Of a stretch of DNA of 64,000 bases, positions 43,567 to 55,401 are shown in pieces. Made by a program: the position numbers and the translations under genes. A model generated the notes under the pieces. That model ran no database searches. It had not been told where the DNA came from and worked only from the letters and a program-made list of their open reading frames with translations. Each line of letters begins with the position of its first letter. Position 1 is the first letter of the stretch. The stretch is from Anarhynchus alexandrinus (taxonomy: Eukaryota > Chordata > Aves > Charadriiformes > Charadriidae): assembly GCA_008711295.1 (NCBI GenBank), contig VUYV01000015.1:4875157-4939156 (forward strand), read 5' to 3'.

Positions 43567-46500
43567 TAAAATCCTGAGTAATACGGAAAAAAGTGAACAA
43601 GAAAGGATTGTTTTTTTTCTCTTTCTTAATGAACAGTTTGTATCAAAAGGAAATTAGCGAGAAAAATATTTGAAACAAAAATAAGTGCTTTTTACGCAGT
43701 GCGTAATTGAAATATCATAGTGTTTTGTGGATGCTAAATAGCAATTGGATAAATGCATGGAAGAAACATTCATCAGGGTCAGTTAAACACAATGTTACCC
43801 ACAGATCTTGAATTTCCTGAACCTACAAACCATTGTAAACCGAGAGAATACAACAGAGAAATATTAATACATTCTTGCCCTGCTTCTCACTCTTCTTTTG
43901 ACTTTTGCGACTGGTCACAGTTGAAGACAGGACACAATACAGCAGACCCTGCATAGCTGGTCGTGTGTTTAGAGGTATAATGTGTGTGCGCTTTGTGATC
44001 CGTTTCATTGCAAATGCTCTGTAGAAAAAGCATAAAAGAGAAATGGGTGTCTATCTTAGAGAAGGAAAATATGTCTCAAACAGAGAAATTATTTGTATAG
44101 AAAGCAGATTTTTTTTGATCAAGAAAGTTCCATTCTCATATCTGTTTTTGATGAATACTGTATTTTAAGACTCTTTCTTTTAATTGATGTTTAATATATA
44201 ATACAGGAAAATCCATACTGAAAACTCTTCAAGCACAAATGAAAACTTAATGTGCTTTTCAGAGGCTTGGTGTAATTCTGAGATATATAAGTACAAATAA
44301 AATTACTTGAATTACTTAGAGTCAAATGGGAATTAGGAAGCCTGTTCCTTTTGCAAAACACAGGAGTAGAGCTGTATATTAGGAGACTGATGAGTTTCCC
44401 ATTTTAAAAAGCAAATCATACAGTTTTAGGAAAATCTGGAGCATATGCTGAAGAAACTGTTCATCATAACTAATTCTTAGGCAAAATAGTGAAGAACTTG
44501 ATTTGTACAAGACAGAAAACTGACAATCTCTGTAATGGAATAAAATTGTGGAGTCTGAGCCCTGGGGGTTATTTTTTGTTTTGATTATGACAAATAAAGC
44601 AAATCTAAAAGCAGCCATGGTCTTGACTTACAGTACAGGGAAGGAAAAGTCTGGATAAGAGAGTTTTCTTATTTCTTTGGCTGAAGACCTGTATATTCAA
44701 ACTGAGAAGAAAGAACAAGTGGAAGTGACAGGATTTTGTGCAAAGAATCTGTACAAAGTTGAAAATGTTGAAAAATTAGACAGCGTGGGGATTAATTGAA
44801 GTCTGGGCAAGAAAGTTCTCTCTTGAAGATGAGAGCAGCTGAAGCTGCCTTTGAACTGATGTCAGTGGGACACTGTGATTAAATACATCTTGTTTTTAAA
44901 GCACTGCCGGTCCCTGTGGAGCAGTGATTAGGAACCCAGATCAATTATATGTCAGTATTGGTTTAAGACTGCTTTTTTCCTGCTGTTGCCTTCATTGCAA
45001 GCCTTTGGAAAGAGATGGTAAAAAGGAGGAACTTCAGGTTACTAACCTGGAAAATCTGTTAGTTTTGTTTGGGTAGGAAAAGCCCCGTGGAGTACCACAT
45101 CTATATCTTCCTCAAAGTTCATTCAGGAAAGTCCCACTTTTTGTTTTGGTTGGGTTGGGTTGGGTTTTTTTCTCCCACATCTGCCCTGGGTGAGTACTGA
45201 CCTTTTGTGGGCAGCAACGGTGCCTGATGCTTGCTGTGCCTTCAAGCTGTCAAGAGCTTCATCTGGAGGGCTGAAAGCAGCTGTAAATATACTAAGTGCC
45301 TTTGTTTATAGTTTGATTGCTTTGATAATATTCTTCTGTCATGTGTGATGGCAATTAAAGAACATTTAAAGCATCAGACACAAAAGAAACATGAAGGAGC
45401 AGTGCTGGATGCAGGAAAAAAAATGCTTTCGTTTATGCAGTGAGATGTCAGGGAAAGAAAGAGAAGAAACCTGAGTGCTTAAAATTACTTCTAAGCAGAA
45501 TTTGTCCGTGGTGCTGACACCACCCACTGAGTCAGGCAGGACTTCGACAAAGCTCTCAAGGTCAGCTTGAATTTTGTGCCTCAGGATGAGCACATTAAAA
45601 AAAAATTATAAAAAGGGGGTGGGGGAGGGGAGGCGGGGGAGGAGCCTTTTTTGCTGGGTTTCAACAGCACCAAAACTCAAATCAGGACTCTGATAGCAGG
45701 TGACCCTCAGTTTGTGACTGCCTCAATCTGATGGGTTCCCTCTGAGGAAATGCAGAATGTGCCCTTCAGGAAACTGGGACGTCACACAGAGTCACACCAG
45801 CCACATCACAGCAGTTGTCTGCTGCTGGTAAAACTTTTCCAAGAAGAAGGACGGCCAAAGGCTGTGTCCTTCCCGGGTTCCAGGCTGCAAAGTGGGTGCT
45901 GACATCCTTTCCTTGAGCACTGCTTGTTTCCATAGGCTGTTCTGTGATGTCCCGATCTACCGGATGACTAAGTGAAAGTCCCCCATTACTCCAGGGGCTA
46001 AGCAAGGAGATGGCCAGAACCCCGCCATGTGGTGTGATCTGCCAATCTGTTGGAATCCTCGGTAATTAGAGCTCTCAAGAGCAGCTAGTTTTGATGACTG
46101 ATTGATGTTAATTACCTTTAGGATATAATCCCTCCTGTCTCTGACTACTCAAGTACTGGCCTGAAAAATCAAGAGAGAAAAAGAGGAAAAATCCCCTCTT
46201 GGAAATTGTTTCCATATCCATTATTCTTAGCCCATTGGCTGCTAATTATTCACTGTGTGAGAGCTCACATTATCGTACATTGCAGAAAAGGCACCATAAA
46301 AGATGTTACAGATAGCATGTATGAACACAAAGAGCTTTGAAAAACTACTTTTAGTCCATAACAGTCAAGTCAAGCCTACGCTCTAGTCAGTCAATCACCT
46401 CTTATACAGGTTGGACAGACTTTCCTAAAACTCAGCATACAGTGATTTTGATCTCTTTAATCAATTTTCCACGGAGGGACTTGCTATGAAAGCAAACCCT

Positions 46501-49500
46501 GGCCATGCTGACAAATGGAATTGAGGGTGTTGGGGTTTTCTCCCTCTTCCAAAAGAAATTAAAACTATAGATATATTTGTACATGTATACTTAGTTCAGG
46601 TTTGTTTTCAGAACCAGGTTTTCCACTGGTGGAGCTGTCCTATTTAGCAGATTAACTATAGCATATGGAAATAATATTTGCAATAGGAAAAAAACAGAGT
46701 GACACAGCGGTACACAAGGGGCTGCTCTGGGAGGAATGGTTTCCCCCTGAAGGTGGTAGAGCTCATTCTGGGCCGCCAGTATAACCATGTGCTGTGGTCT
46801 CTCAGTACGAAGGAGAGATCCCTGGCAAAGGGAAATTACTGTCTGCAGATCACACGGTCCAAGAGACATGAAAAATGCTGCGCTACTTCCAGGGGGAATG
46901 GTTTACTGGCTCAGCACAAGGGCCAAAGAAGGAGGACTTACTTAATTCTGTTTCTTCCTAGAGGATGAGGAAGGGACACCTGTGCTGGGGCTTGGAATAA
47001 CTATTTCAAATCTTACTCATATTGACTTTCCACGGGAGATTTTCTCTAGCAGCAAAACCAGTTTAGGATAGCCTTTTCTTGCCATTGTCCCAAGGGTTTC
47101 TTCTCACCTGTGTGTGATACTGTGCTGCCCCTTCAGTTGGGCCACTGTAAGATTGTGTGTGATGAAATCATCCAAATTAACACAAAACACAATAAAAAAT
47201 CCAGGACTCTTCCAAATGAAGAAATGGTGACAGGAGAATGGAGAAAGAAATGGGATGAGAGAAGAATTTAACTCGGAGATGTGAGGAACATAGTTGAAGT
47301 ACTTACAGTTGAAAGGAAGATATGCGTTGTTAGCATTTTAATGCATAGAAATCAAACCCTGTGCACTGCTTGGAGTCCAAAAAAGCATGATACAAGTGAA
47401 GGCTCCCTATGTGACAAGAAATGCAAGTACCCACTGAGCAGTGCTATGGGAGGAAAGGGAGACCCCAGACCTCCTCCTTCCCCAGCCCTTGTGGAACCTC
47501 TGTCCGCTTGGGAACCGTGTAGCTATTCCCGGTCACAAATTGCTTCTTAGCAATAATAAAGATGTGTCTGCCCTTGCCATAGAGCAGCCTGCAAGCATCT
47601 GCTGTCCATTTTGCCCATTCCCCAAAGAACACCACTGCTGGAGTTGTCCCTGCTAGTGCAAACCTAATTGAATGCAGCAGCATGGTGTTTCCCTCCTCCA
47701 AAGGCGGCTGAGCTCTCTTTCTTCCAAACAGGTCCAGTCCTTTCTCCTTTATCCTGTCACCTCCTAAGGGCTTTCTGGCAGTGGTGGAAATGCTTTGCAG
47801 AAGTTTCATCGTGGGCTGAAGGTGGTTTAGAAGATTGGCTCCCATTCAGCTTGACAGCCATTTAATTTTAATAATCAAATAACCCGGTGGGACAGCTCAA
47901 AGGCCTTTAATGAGATGGATTAAACTTCTTGGAAACAAGGTGTTTAGTAGCCATTAGAAGCCATTAGGCTTCTCTATTTGCCTCAGGCATGCCAGCAAAG
48001 TTATAGGAGACAGCTCTGGAGTTTGAATTTGGTGGACTAAAGCTGTTCTCTAGGAGACATGCACGTGTAATGACAGGCAAGGAAAATACCACAGAATTAG
48101 TAACAGAAGGAGAAAAAAAGGCAGAAAAAAAGCGATTCAAAGAACCCAAAGAGAGCTCTTAGGTTAAATACTGGCCTGAAGAGGCCTGTTTTGCATAGGC
48201 TACTCAATTTCTGTTTTGTGGAAGAAGAGACTCGATGTGTTTTTTGTGAATTAGAGGCAATAAAATAGCCACGATAGAAGAAAACAGCAACAGCAAGAAA
48301 AATCAATCAACAACAGTAAACCTGAAGTCTTATTCTAGCATTGTCACCTTTTTCTCCTAAGAATAGAAGAAAATATTCTTAGGACGCTTCACATGACCTC
48401 AAAGTTTGGCTACATCTAGAAGGGGCCACCATTTAGGAACTAAGCGACAGAGTGTATAATGCTGATTCTTGGTGAACGTGTTGCTGAGGTCCTGAGACGT
48501 ATAATTCATGACAATTTCTATGATTTCTCATCATATACTGGGTAGATGGATAGACTGGGACAAATATATTTAATGCAACACAGTGATCACCAATGACTCT
48601 TTTGCTTTCTTAGAGTGTTAACTTTGCTTTCTTCTAAGCACAAACTGAATCCAACAGGGCATCTCTTGGATGCCCAAAATAATGCACTGGAAGAACTTGT
48701 TCTTTGACCAGTGGAAGTGTTGAAGAACTGCAGAGACCGGTCTGTTATGGAGTAGTTGCTCAGCTGAATTTTCTTGTGCTTGCTAAAGTGCAAATAATGA
48801 CAGTGTTGTTTTGGTTTGTTTGTTTGGGTTTTTTTTTTGTGTTTAGGTTTTTTTTCCCCTAAAGCTAAGGAGTTCATAAGAATTTCTGGTGCATCTTCTC
48901 TGTTTAATGATCCTTGCTTTCACACTACAGCTGTTTTAATCAGCAGAGAAATTAATAACGTCTCCCTTCTTGATTAAAGATTCGTTTCTATGAAGCACAC
49001 TTTCATATCATTTCTTTGAGATCTCCCTGGTCCACCACATAGAGTTGAAACTGGCCAACAGCTTCAGCAGTTATACTGTGAAGAATGGGCAGATGGATGA
49101 AAAGTGATAACATAAACCTTTCAGCTTCAGCATAACATCACTAAAAATGTTGTTCTTAGCTTTGATGTCTGTCAAATAGAATTATACTAGCTGGTTTCTT
49201 CACTACCAGTCCCCAGAATGAGGCCTATTAGGAGTCTGGATTTTATAAAATTTTAATTTATGAACCCAACATGGTGACTTGTTGAAAAATGTTATTTATC
49301 ATTTGGATCCAGGGAGAAAGCCTTCATCTTTGCTGGGAAGCATTGGCTCTCACTTCTCCTCACCTGCACTCAACAAACTATTTTGTTACACGTTTTATTA
49401 TTGTGAATGTTAAATTTAAAATAATCAACACCGTCTGCATTTTCACCTTCTGAGGATGCCATTTCCACTGTCCTTCAATGTCCTTTTGAAGAGCGTGGCA

Positions 49501-50690
49501 TAAATTTGGCCAGCAGTTCCATGGATGCAAATGTAAAATATCTGTGATAAGGTCTGGACCTATCCCCTGAACATCCTGGTCTGCAATTTATTGCAAGCCG
49601 CTTGAGCAGTCTGACCCTAATGAAGGTTTTAAAGTCCTGTGATGCAGCTTGAGGAGCCCCTCAACTTTACATCCAGCCCAAACAGCGCAAAGAGCTACAC
49701 TTTGCTGGGATTACAGCGGAGTTCAATCAAGGTGCAACAGTTAAAACAGCCCTATCCAGCTTTGCAGTTCTGCCTTCAAGTGTTCCAATAAATTACTATT
49801 TCCAAAGCCTTGATGGTTTGTGATTTCACGTTTCCTGCAGAGGACCCATTTTTTTCCAAGCTTCTACATCTGCAGAGAGGCTGAGTGGCTGTATGTGAGA
49901 CAAGGAGACAGAGAATGATCCCTCCGGCTACTGCAGGGATACATTTAAGGGCACAATAATCTCTTTCTCTCCAAGAAGTGATGGAAAAGCTCCGTAATGG
50001 AACAGACGTTCCCTGAACTGTACAGATGTCACATTAATGCCATACTCGGGTGTACAATGGAAACTAATTGAGGCAATTGAGCAAAAGATTGGTGCACCAC
50101 AAAAGATGTCAGTCCGGCACGCAGAACCCAGGTGTTCTCTGGGAACTAATTCGATCAGGGAGCGAAGGCGAGACGAGGCTTTGACAGGGGCGGCAGGAGG
50201 CTTGGGAGGGAGAAAAAGCAAAAGAAAGGAATAATTAAATTAAGGAGTTTGGTACAGCAAGGAGGAGGCATAGTGCTGAAAAAAAAAATGCACAGTGTGT
50301 GGGTTTGGGGCAGTCAGTAGGATTTGATGAAAATCCCACGACGACGTGCAGGCAGAGCTGTTCCTCGCTGAGGATCACCGATGCTGCTGGTGCTGCTTGG
50401 GTGGGCGCTCGGTGGCAGCGTTTGCAAGCGAGTGCCTTCCAGCAGAGTCTGGGCATGTGGTCAGGGAGGGGAGGGGAGGACTGGGGAGGTCCAAGGACAT
50501 GTGCTTTACAATCCCCATCACCCCCAGCTGAAATCTTTCATGAGAAGAGAGATAAAAATAACAGTCCTGCCTTTCTGACAGAGGCAGGTTTCTAAAATTT
50601 TCCTTACGCCCTCGTTTTGAGGTTACTTTCCTCTGTGCACAAGCCCATCTGAAGGCTGCTCTGAGGTGCTGCTGGAGTACAGACCTGTTC
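43567..50690. other. Intergenic sequence, 7.1 kb, no gene recognised
   Basis: Mostly unique sequence without coding signals. It contains a GGGTT-type run at about 45148-45170, a G-rich quadruplex-like run at 45615-45639, and stretches around 46.0-46.3, 47.86-48.0 and 49.7-50.2 kb with few low-complexity tracts. The latter resemble conserved non-coding sequence (impression only). Poly-T patches lie at 48829-48857. Overlapping short frames (for example 47444-47845 minus) have no recognised content. Confidence 0.5.
45615..45639 (+). other. G-quadruplex-type motif
   Basis: Four G runs of four or five bases separated by loops of one to four bases fit the G3+N1-7 rule on the + strand. It lies just after an A/T-rich patch in intergenic DNA. 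Folding is predicted from the pattern only. Confidence 0.75.
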
Positions 50691-51274
50691 TCATAGAATC
50701 ATAGAACAGAATCATAGAATCGTTTTCGTTGGAAGAGACCGTTAAGGTCATCAAGTCCAACTGTTAACTTAACACTGCCAAGTTACCACTAAGCCATGTC
50801 CCTCAGCACCACGTGTACACATCTTTTAAATACCTCCAGTGATGGTGACTCCACCCCCCTCCCTGAGCAGCCTGTTCCAATGCTTGACAACCCTTTCTGT
50901 GAAGAACTTTTTCCTAATATCCAATCTAAACCTCCCCTGGTGTAACTTGAGGCCATTGCCTCTTGTCCTGTCACTTGTTCCTTGGGGGAAGAGACTGACT
51001 CCCACCTTGCTACACCCTCCTTTCAGGGAGCTGTAGAGAGCGATAAGGTCTCCCCTCAGCCTCCTTTTCTCCAGGCTGAACAACCCCAGTTCCTCAGCCG
51101 CTCCTCATAAGGCGTGTGCTTCAGACCCCTCACCAGCTTCATTGCCTTTCTCTGGACACACTCCAACACCTCAATGTCTGTCTTGTAGTGAGAGGTCCAA
51201 ACTGATCCATGGAGGATGTGGAAAGCTGGGAACATCAAGGGCTGGGCTCTTCCCACCTCCAGTGCTGACTTGAG
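50691..51274 (-). mobile_element. CR1 LINE fragment carrying the shared extra 5' segment
   Basis: On the minus strand it holds a doubled CR1 tail (ATTCTATGATTCTGTTCTATG), the 3'UTR, and ORF2 C-terminal blocks ([43 protein letters not shown]) nearly identical in wording to the copy at 24546-25524. Upstream of TCAGTTTGGACCTCTCACTA the next 68 or so bases (51207-51274) are not ordinary CR1 but match the extra segment at 24963-25030. Homology stops at about 51274. Confidence 0.92.
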
Positions 51275-53090
51275 GACACACAGAGCAGCAGTCTGCGTCT
51301 CTCTTTCTTTCTTCCTTGATTACAAAGGGGGACCAAAACCCCTAATGTAGGTAAGGTGTCTCAATTTTAGACTTGCCAACTTAAGGTAAGATACATCCTG
51401 CCCCAGGGGTGGTATGTGTTTGTAATCGGGTAAGGTTAGCAACCTGAAAGCTTTGCTGCATCAGGGTACCATTGCTGTAGGATGTTCTAACATCTGCCTG
51501 GAGAAATTCTTTGCTGTCCATGGGGTTACCCACTATAATTTTCAGCTGTTTGCAGGCTGAGTGTTCACTTTGTGCATATTTAGCTATTTTACTGCTTGTT
51601 CTTACTGACGTAACATAACAATGGTGTCTGTTCTGAGTTTCCCATGGAATTTGGCTTGTTTTGCCACCATCTGTCTGCATTACTGACTTTCAAAGCTGTA
51701 GGCTGTGAGATAAAGACTGATAGTTTTGTCAAGCCACCTCTCTGGTGTTTAGCTTTTTCCAGGCAAACTGATGAAAATACATGTTGAATCCTAGTCATAT
51801 CTTAGAGGCAGAGAGTAAGCCCTAAAGTAATCAAGTAATAACTATTCTGTAATACTCTACCAAAAGCTAATGAAGTGTTTTAGACCTCTATGTGATGGGT
51901 CTTGTATGGCTGTTTATCTTCTTCAAAGAAGATTGAAAACAAAAAAACATCCAAAAAGCATGGGGAGGAGTGCTTTATTCCTCTGAACAGCAGTTTCTTT
52001 GAAAAAAAAAGGGGTCTGTAAAGGGTATGACACCATCTTTTTGAATTGGATTAAGCGATTCCTGACACCTAAATATCAAGAAATATATTGGACTTCTCAT
52101 TCATTGTAGGCACCTGATAGTGCTGGAATGACTGCAAACCTGTGAAATGCTCTGGACTCGGTATATGTAGACCCCGGCAAAGGTGAGTTTTGTGCTGTTT
52201 TATACACCAGTGGTCTTTAGAAGGCAGGGTTTCTAACCTGCTTTGGTTTTTGGGGAGCCACAAAATTGTTTATGCAGTTTCCAGCGTGTAATAAATTGAG
52301 TGTTTGTCTAATTCACAGTGATTTTCATCACACAAAGTCTCAGGTCTTTAGGCGACTCCTTGGATTTCCATTTTTTTCTGTATAATTTCCTCTTATCCTC
52401 ATTTAGATTCTGTAAAGTCGAAATTAGGTTAGAGACTCCAGTTTTAAAAGATCATTTATGTACATTAGCTCAGGGAAAAAAAAACCACCACACAACGCTT
52501 TGGCATTGAGCAAGGTCCTAACTGCCGTGCAATCACATTGAACCGAATCTGCCCTAAAATTTGTTCTCCCCAGGCAGAATGGGCACGGCAAACCATTTGA
52601 CTGAATGGCTCCACCGGGAGCAGTTATATGCTGCATTTTTTCTGCAGCATGCCAAGTTCCCTGCTGTCCCTTCAGCTGCGTTGATACAACCATGCGCGGG
52701 GTTGCCGCTTAAACCAGGTCTCTGAAATTATCTGAGTTAAAGCAAACAATGCTACCTTGTTCTCTAATTTATTTTGTCCTTTTTATACCTTTTTGCCTTG
52801 CCCGGCAGCACAGCAGACTCTGTTGTGCTTGTAGAGCAGAGGAGCGGGGGGTGGCGCAGGCAGGACTGAATGGCTGGGGAGGGAAGGGAAGGATGGAGAC
52901 GACGGGAAAGTCTTTAGAGAAGGAGACTGAAGAAGTGTGTGCAGTTTCATCCTTGCTTGCTGTGCTGTTTGGCCTCCTGACAGACAAGCGTTTGAGCCGG
53001 GCACGTCCCTTTGAAAGGGAAAAAAGATGGACTGTGACCCCAAGTTAGAAGGGAAGGACCAGCACAGGGATGCTATATACAGTGCATGCA
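51275..53090. other. Intergenic sequence: nothing recognised
   Basis: Mixed-composition sequence. A 99-codon + frame at 52749-53048 and its antisense shadows show no family signature. No repeat is recognised. Confidence 0.5.
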
Positions 53091-53400
53091 TTTTCCTGGC
53101 ACAGATGATGGATTCCTTTTTAATACCCCCAGCACTTTGTAATTTGTACTGCTGCCTACTATTTATTTTACTTTAATCTGTGTCATTTTTCTGTGTTTTT
53201 TATCTTCCTTCCCACTGCCCCTCAAGCTACGTATTTCTAGCCAGGCTCCCATAATGTTAGGGGGTCTTTTTAAGAAGGGGGGACTGGGTTTGTGGGGAGG
53301 GAAAAGTTCAATAAATTATCCATGCAATTTGTAACTGTCAGAGTACAAAATACTGTAAAAAAATAAAATAAAGCAAATGCTTGCCTTTACATTCCATACT
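53091..53400 (+). other. Possible 3' end of an unidentified transcript
   Basis: T-rich, UTR-like sequence with AATAAA at 53310-53315 and two overlapping AATAAA hexamers at 53362-53367 and 53367-53372, followed by mixed T-rich sequence. No coding frame upstream can be tied to a known protein. This could be the end of a long non-coding RNA, an old processed copy, or chance. Confidence 0.3.
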
Positions 53401-55401
53401 GGGAACTTATATTTTAAACTAAATCTAAAGCCTTTATCTGAACTGTCAATGTTATAGATGGTGCCTTTATATATATAAAGATTTGCATAGTTTTTATCAA
53501 AGTGATGCAGTTAACTGATTTAACTTTCCAGCCTTTTATTTAGGAAGGAAGAAAAGATAATATTTTAAAAGAATATGACACATGGGTCGCTTTTATTCAG
53601 GCCAGTCCATCAATCTGTCTTGCATTAGTTCACTTCGGACACAGGAGCCCTTTTTGGTGGTTGTTCAGGATATACTGTCTGAGAGATGGATTCTGGGTCT
53701 GGTCTTCCATCTTGGTTTTCAAACTGCATCCATAAAGTGTCACTCCTCCCGTACTCTTACAGCACCAAAAGTCATGCACATGGTGGTGAAGGCACTGAAG
53801 ATTAATTTGGGAATCGCCAGTTGGAGCAATGAGGGTTGGGTTGGTTTTTTGAAGCCTTGCATTAAGTTCAGGATTGCATCTTCAGGTCTCCTTGAGATCA
53901 GCTGTAACCTGCTTATCACTGTGTGTTGTGTGGCCATGCCGCACAGATGGTGCAAATCTACTGCGGTTCTCCCAAAGTGAGGTTCATCACAGCCTGACTC
54001 AATCTGTCAGAGCTGCCTTTCCCTGTCCCTGTCCCAGCGCTGGCTAAAAGTCGTGTAACTACCCAGTTCAGGGAGCAAGCCAACAAAAACCTGATCCATC
54101 GCTTTTATAGTGTTGGATTTCTTCCGGCTGAACGCACTGAACTGATTTACTCAGTCAGCTGAAGAACATGAGGTCTGGCGCAGGTAGGGCAGGGTGTCTG
54201 TTTGTGGCAGTTTAGCTTATCCTGCCACGGAGCAGCACCTTTAACTATCTCAGACTGTTGACACGGACAATTTTAGCACGAAAAGTGCCCATTTCAGTCC
54301 CTGGTGTCTGGCACGTAGTGGTTTGTGTAACGATCGTAACCAGGGAAATGATATTAAGGGGTATTCAATCCAGGGCACTACAGCATAATAGAATTGGATA
54401 GCAGGAAGTTTAGGTCAAATAAATTCAAATGGAAAAGAATGAATTCTGTCAAGGTGTTTAAGCACATTGTAAGCTTACCAAAGAAGGTGGTAAATTCACA
54501 GTGGAGCATTTATGCCGAGACTGGATGTCTTACTTAACAGTAAGCTATAGTTCAGCCACCAGCAAGTTATTGGGCTTGATAGTGTTCTGTTAGGAAGTAA
54601 GAAAGAGTAATTCCCTCCGCCACAGTGGGTGAAATCCCGTGGCCTGTGTTAAACAGAAGGTCATGCTTGCAGAGGGCTATGATCAATTCTCTTTTGAGAT
54701 CTATGGATCTCTGCTGGTGGGTGTTTTAAGGCTGCCATTTGCTATGTGTTTTACTGAGTATGTGAAGTCCCAGACCTCCATATGTGAAATTCATTGCAGG
54801 CGTATTAATCTCTCAAAAATTATCTAGTCTTTGAACACGTATGTCTCAATACAAACAGTAACAAACTGCAGTGTCATCCACGCACTCCCAAGTTGCTAGG
54901 GCCCTAGTATCTGTGGGTTAAATCCCATTCCCAAGAAGGAAGCGGAAATCGGACACAGGCTCATTCAAACTTAGGCTTTTGTCCCTTGTCCCCCAAATAG
55001 ACTCTGCAGCCTCAGTATTAGGGAGCCTGGATTCCCATCTGAGAGAATCTGATGACTCAAAAAGATGGGTCCAACTCCTCTAAATGGAGCAGAGAGGAAC
55101 TCACAGTAAGAGACGTGTCTGAAAGCCATGGGCATGTATGTCCATTGAAAGTCCAATTCTGGATGGAGTACTCTCTAGATAGCAGTCACCAGATGATATA
55201 CATCCTTTCTGACGAAAATCTAACTCTCTGCCATGGGGTGGGGGGAACCAAGACAAATAATAAAAAAAAAAAAAAACAGCCCAAACCAAAAACCCTCCCC
55301 ATGATCTTCTCCATTCTAAAATTAACCTTGCCACTATCTTCACTCTTCATTGGAGTCTGTCTGCACTCTTCCTGAAGCCCCCAGAAGTTAAATACAAAGC
55401 T
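53401..55401. other. Intergenic sequence: nothing recognised
   Basis: Unique-looking sequence. A 132-codon + frame at 53582-53980 has no recognisable motif. An A-rich tract lies at about 55259-55276. Confidence 0.5.

Noticed and set aside
45148..45170. Interstitial telomere repeat
   Set aside because: The unit is GGGTT without the A of GGGTTA, and it is only a few units long.
53582..53980. 132-codon frame on the plus strand, 3' of the PAS-like region
   Set aside because: No recognised motif, and it is overlapped by an antisense frame of similar quality.
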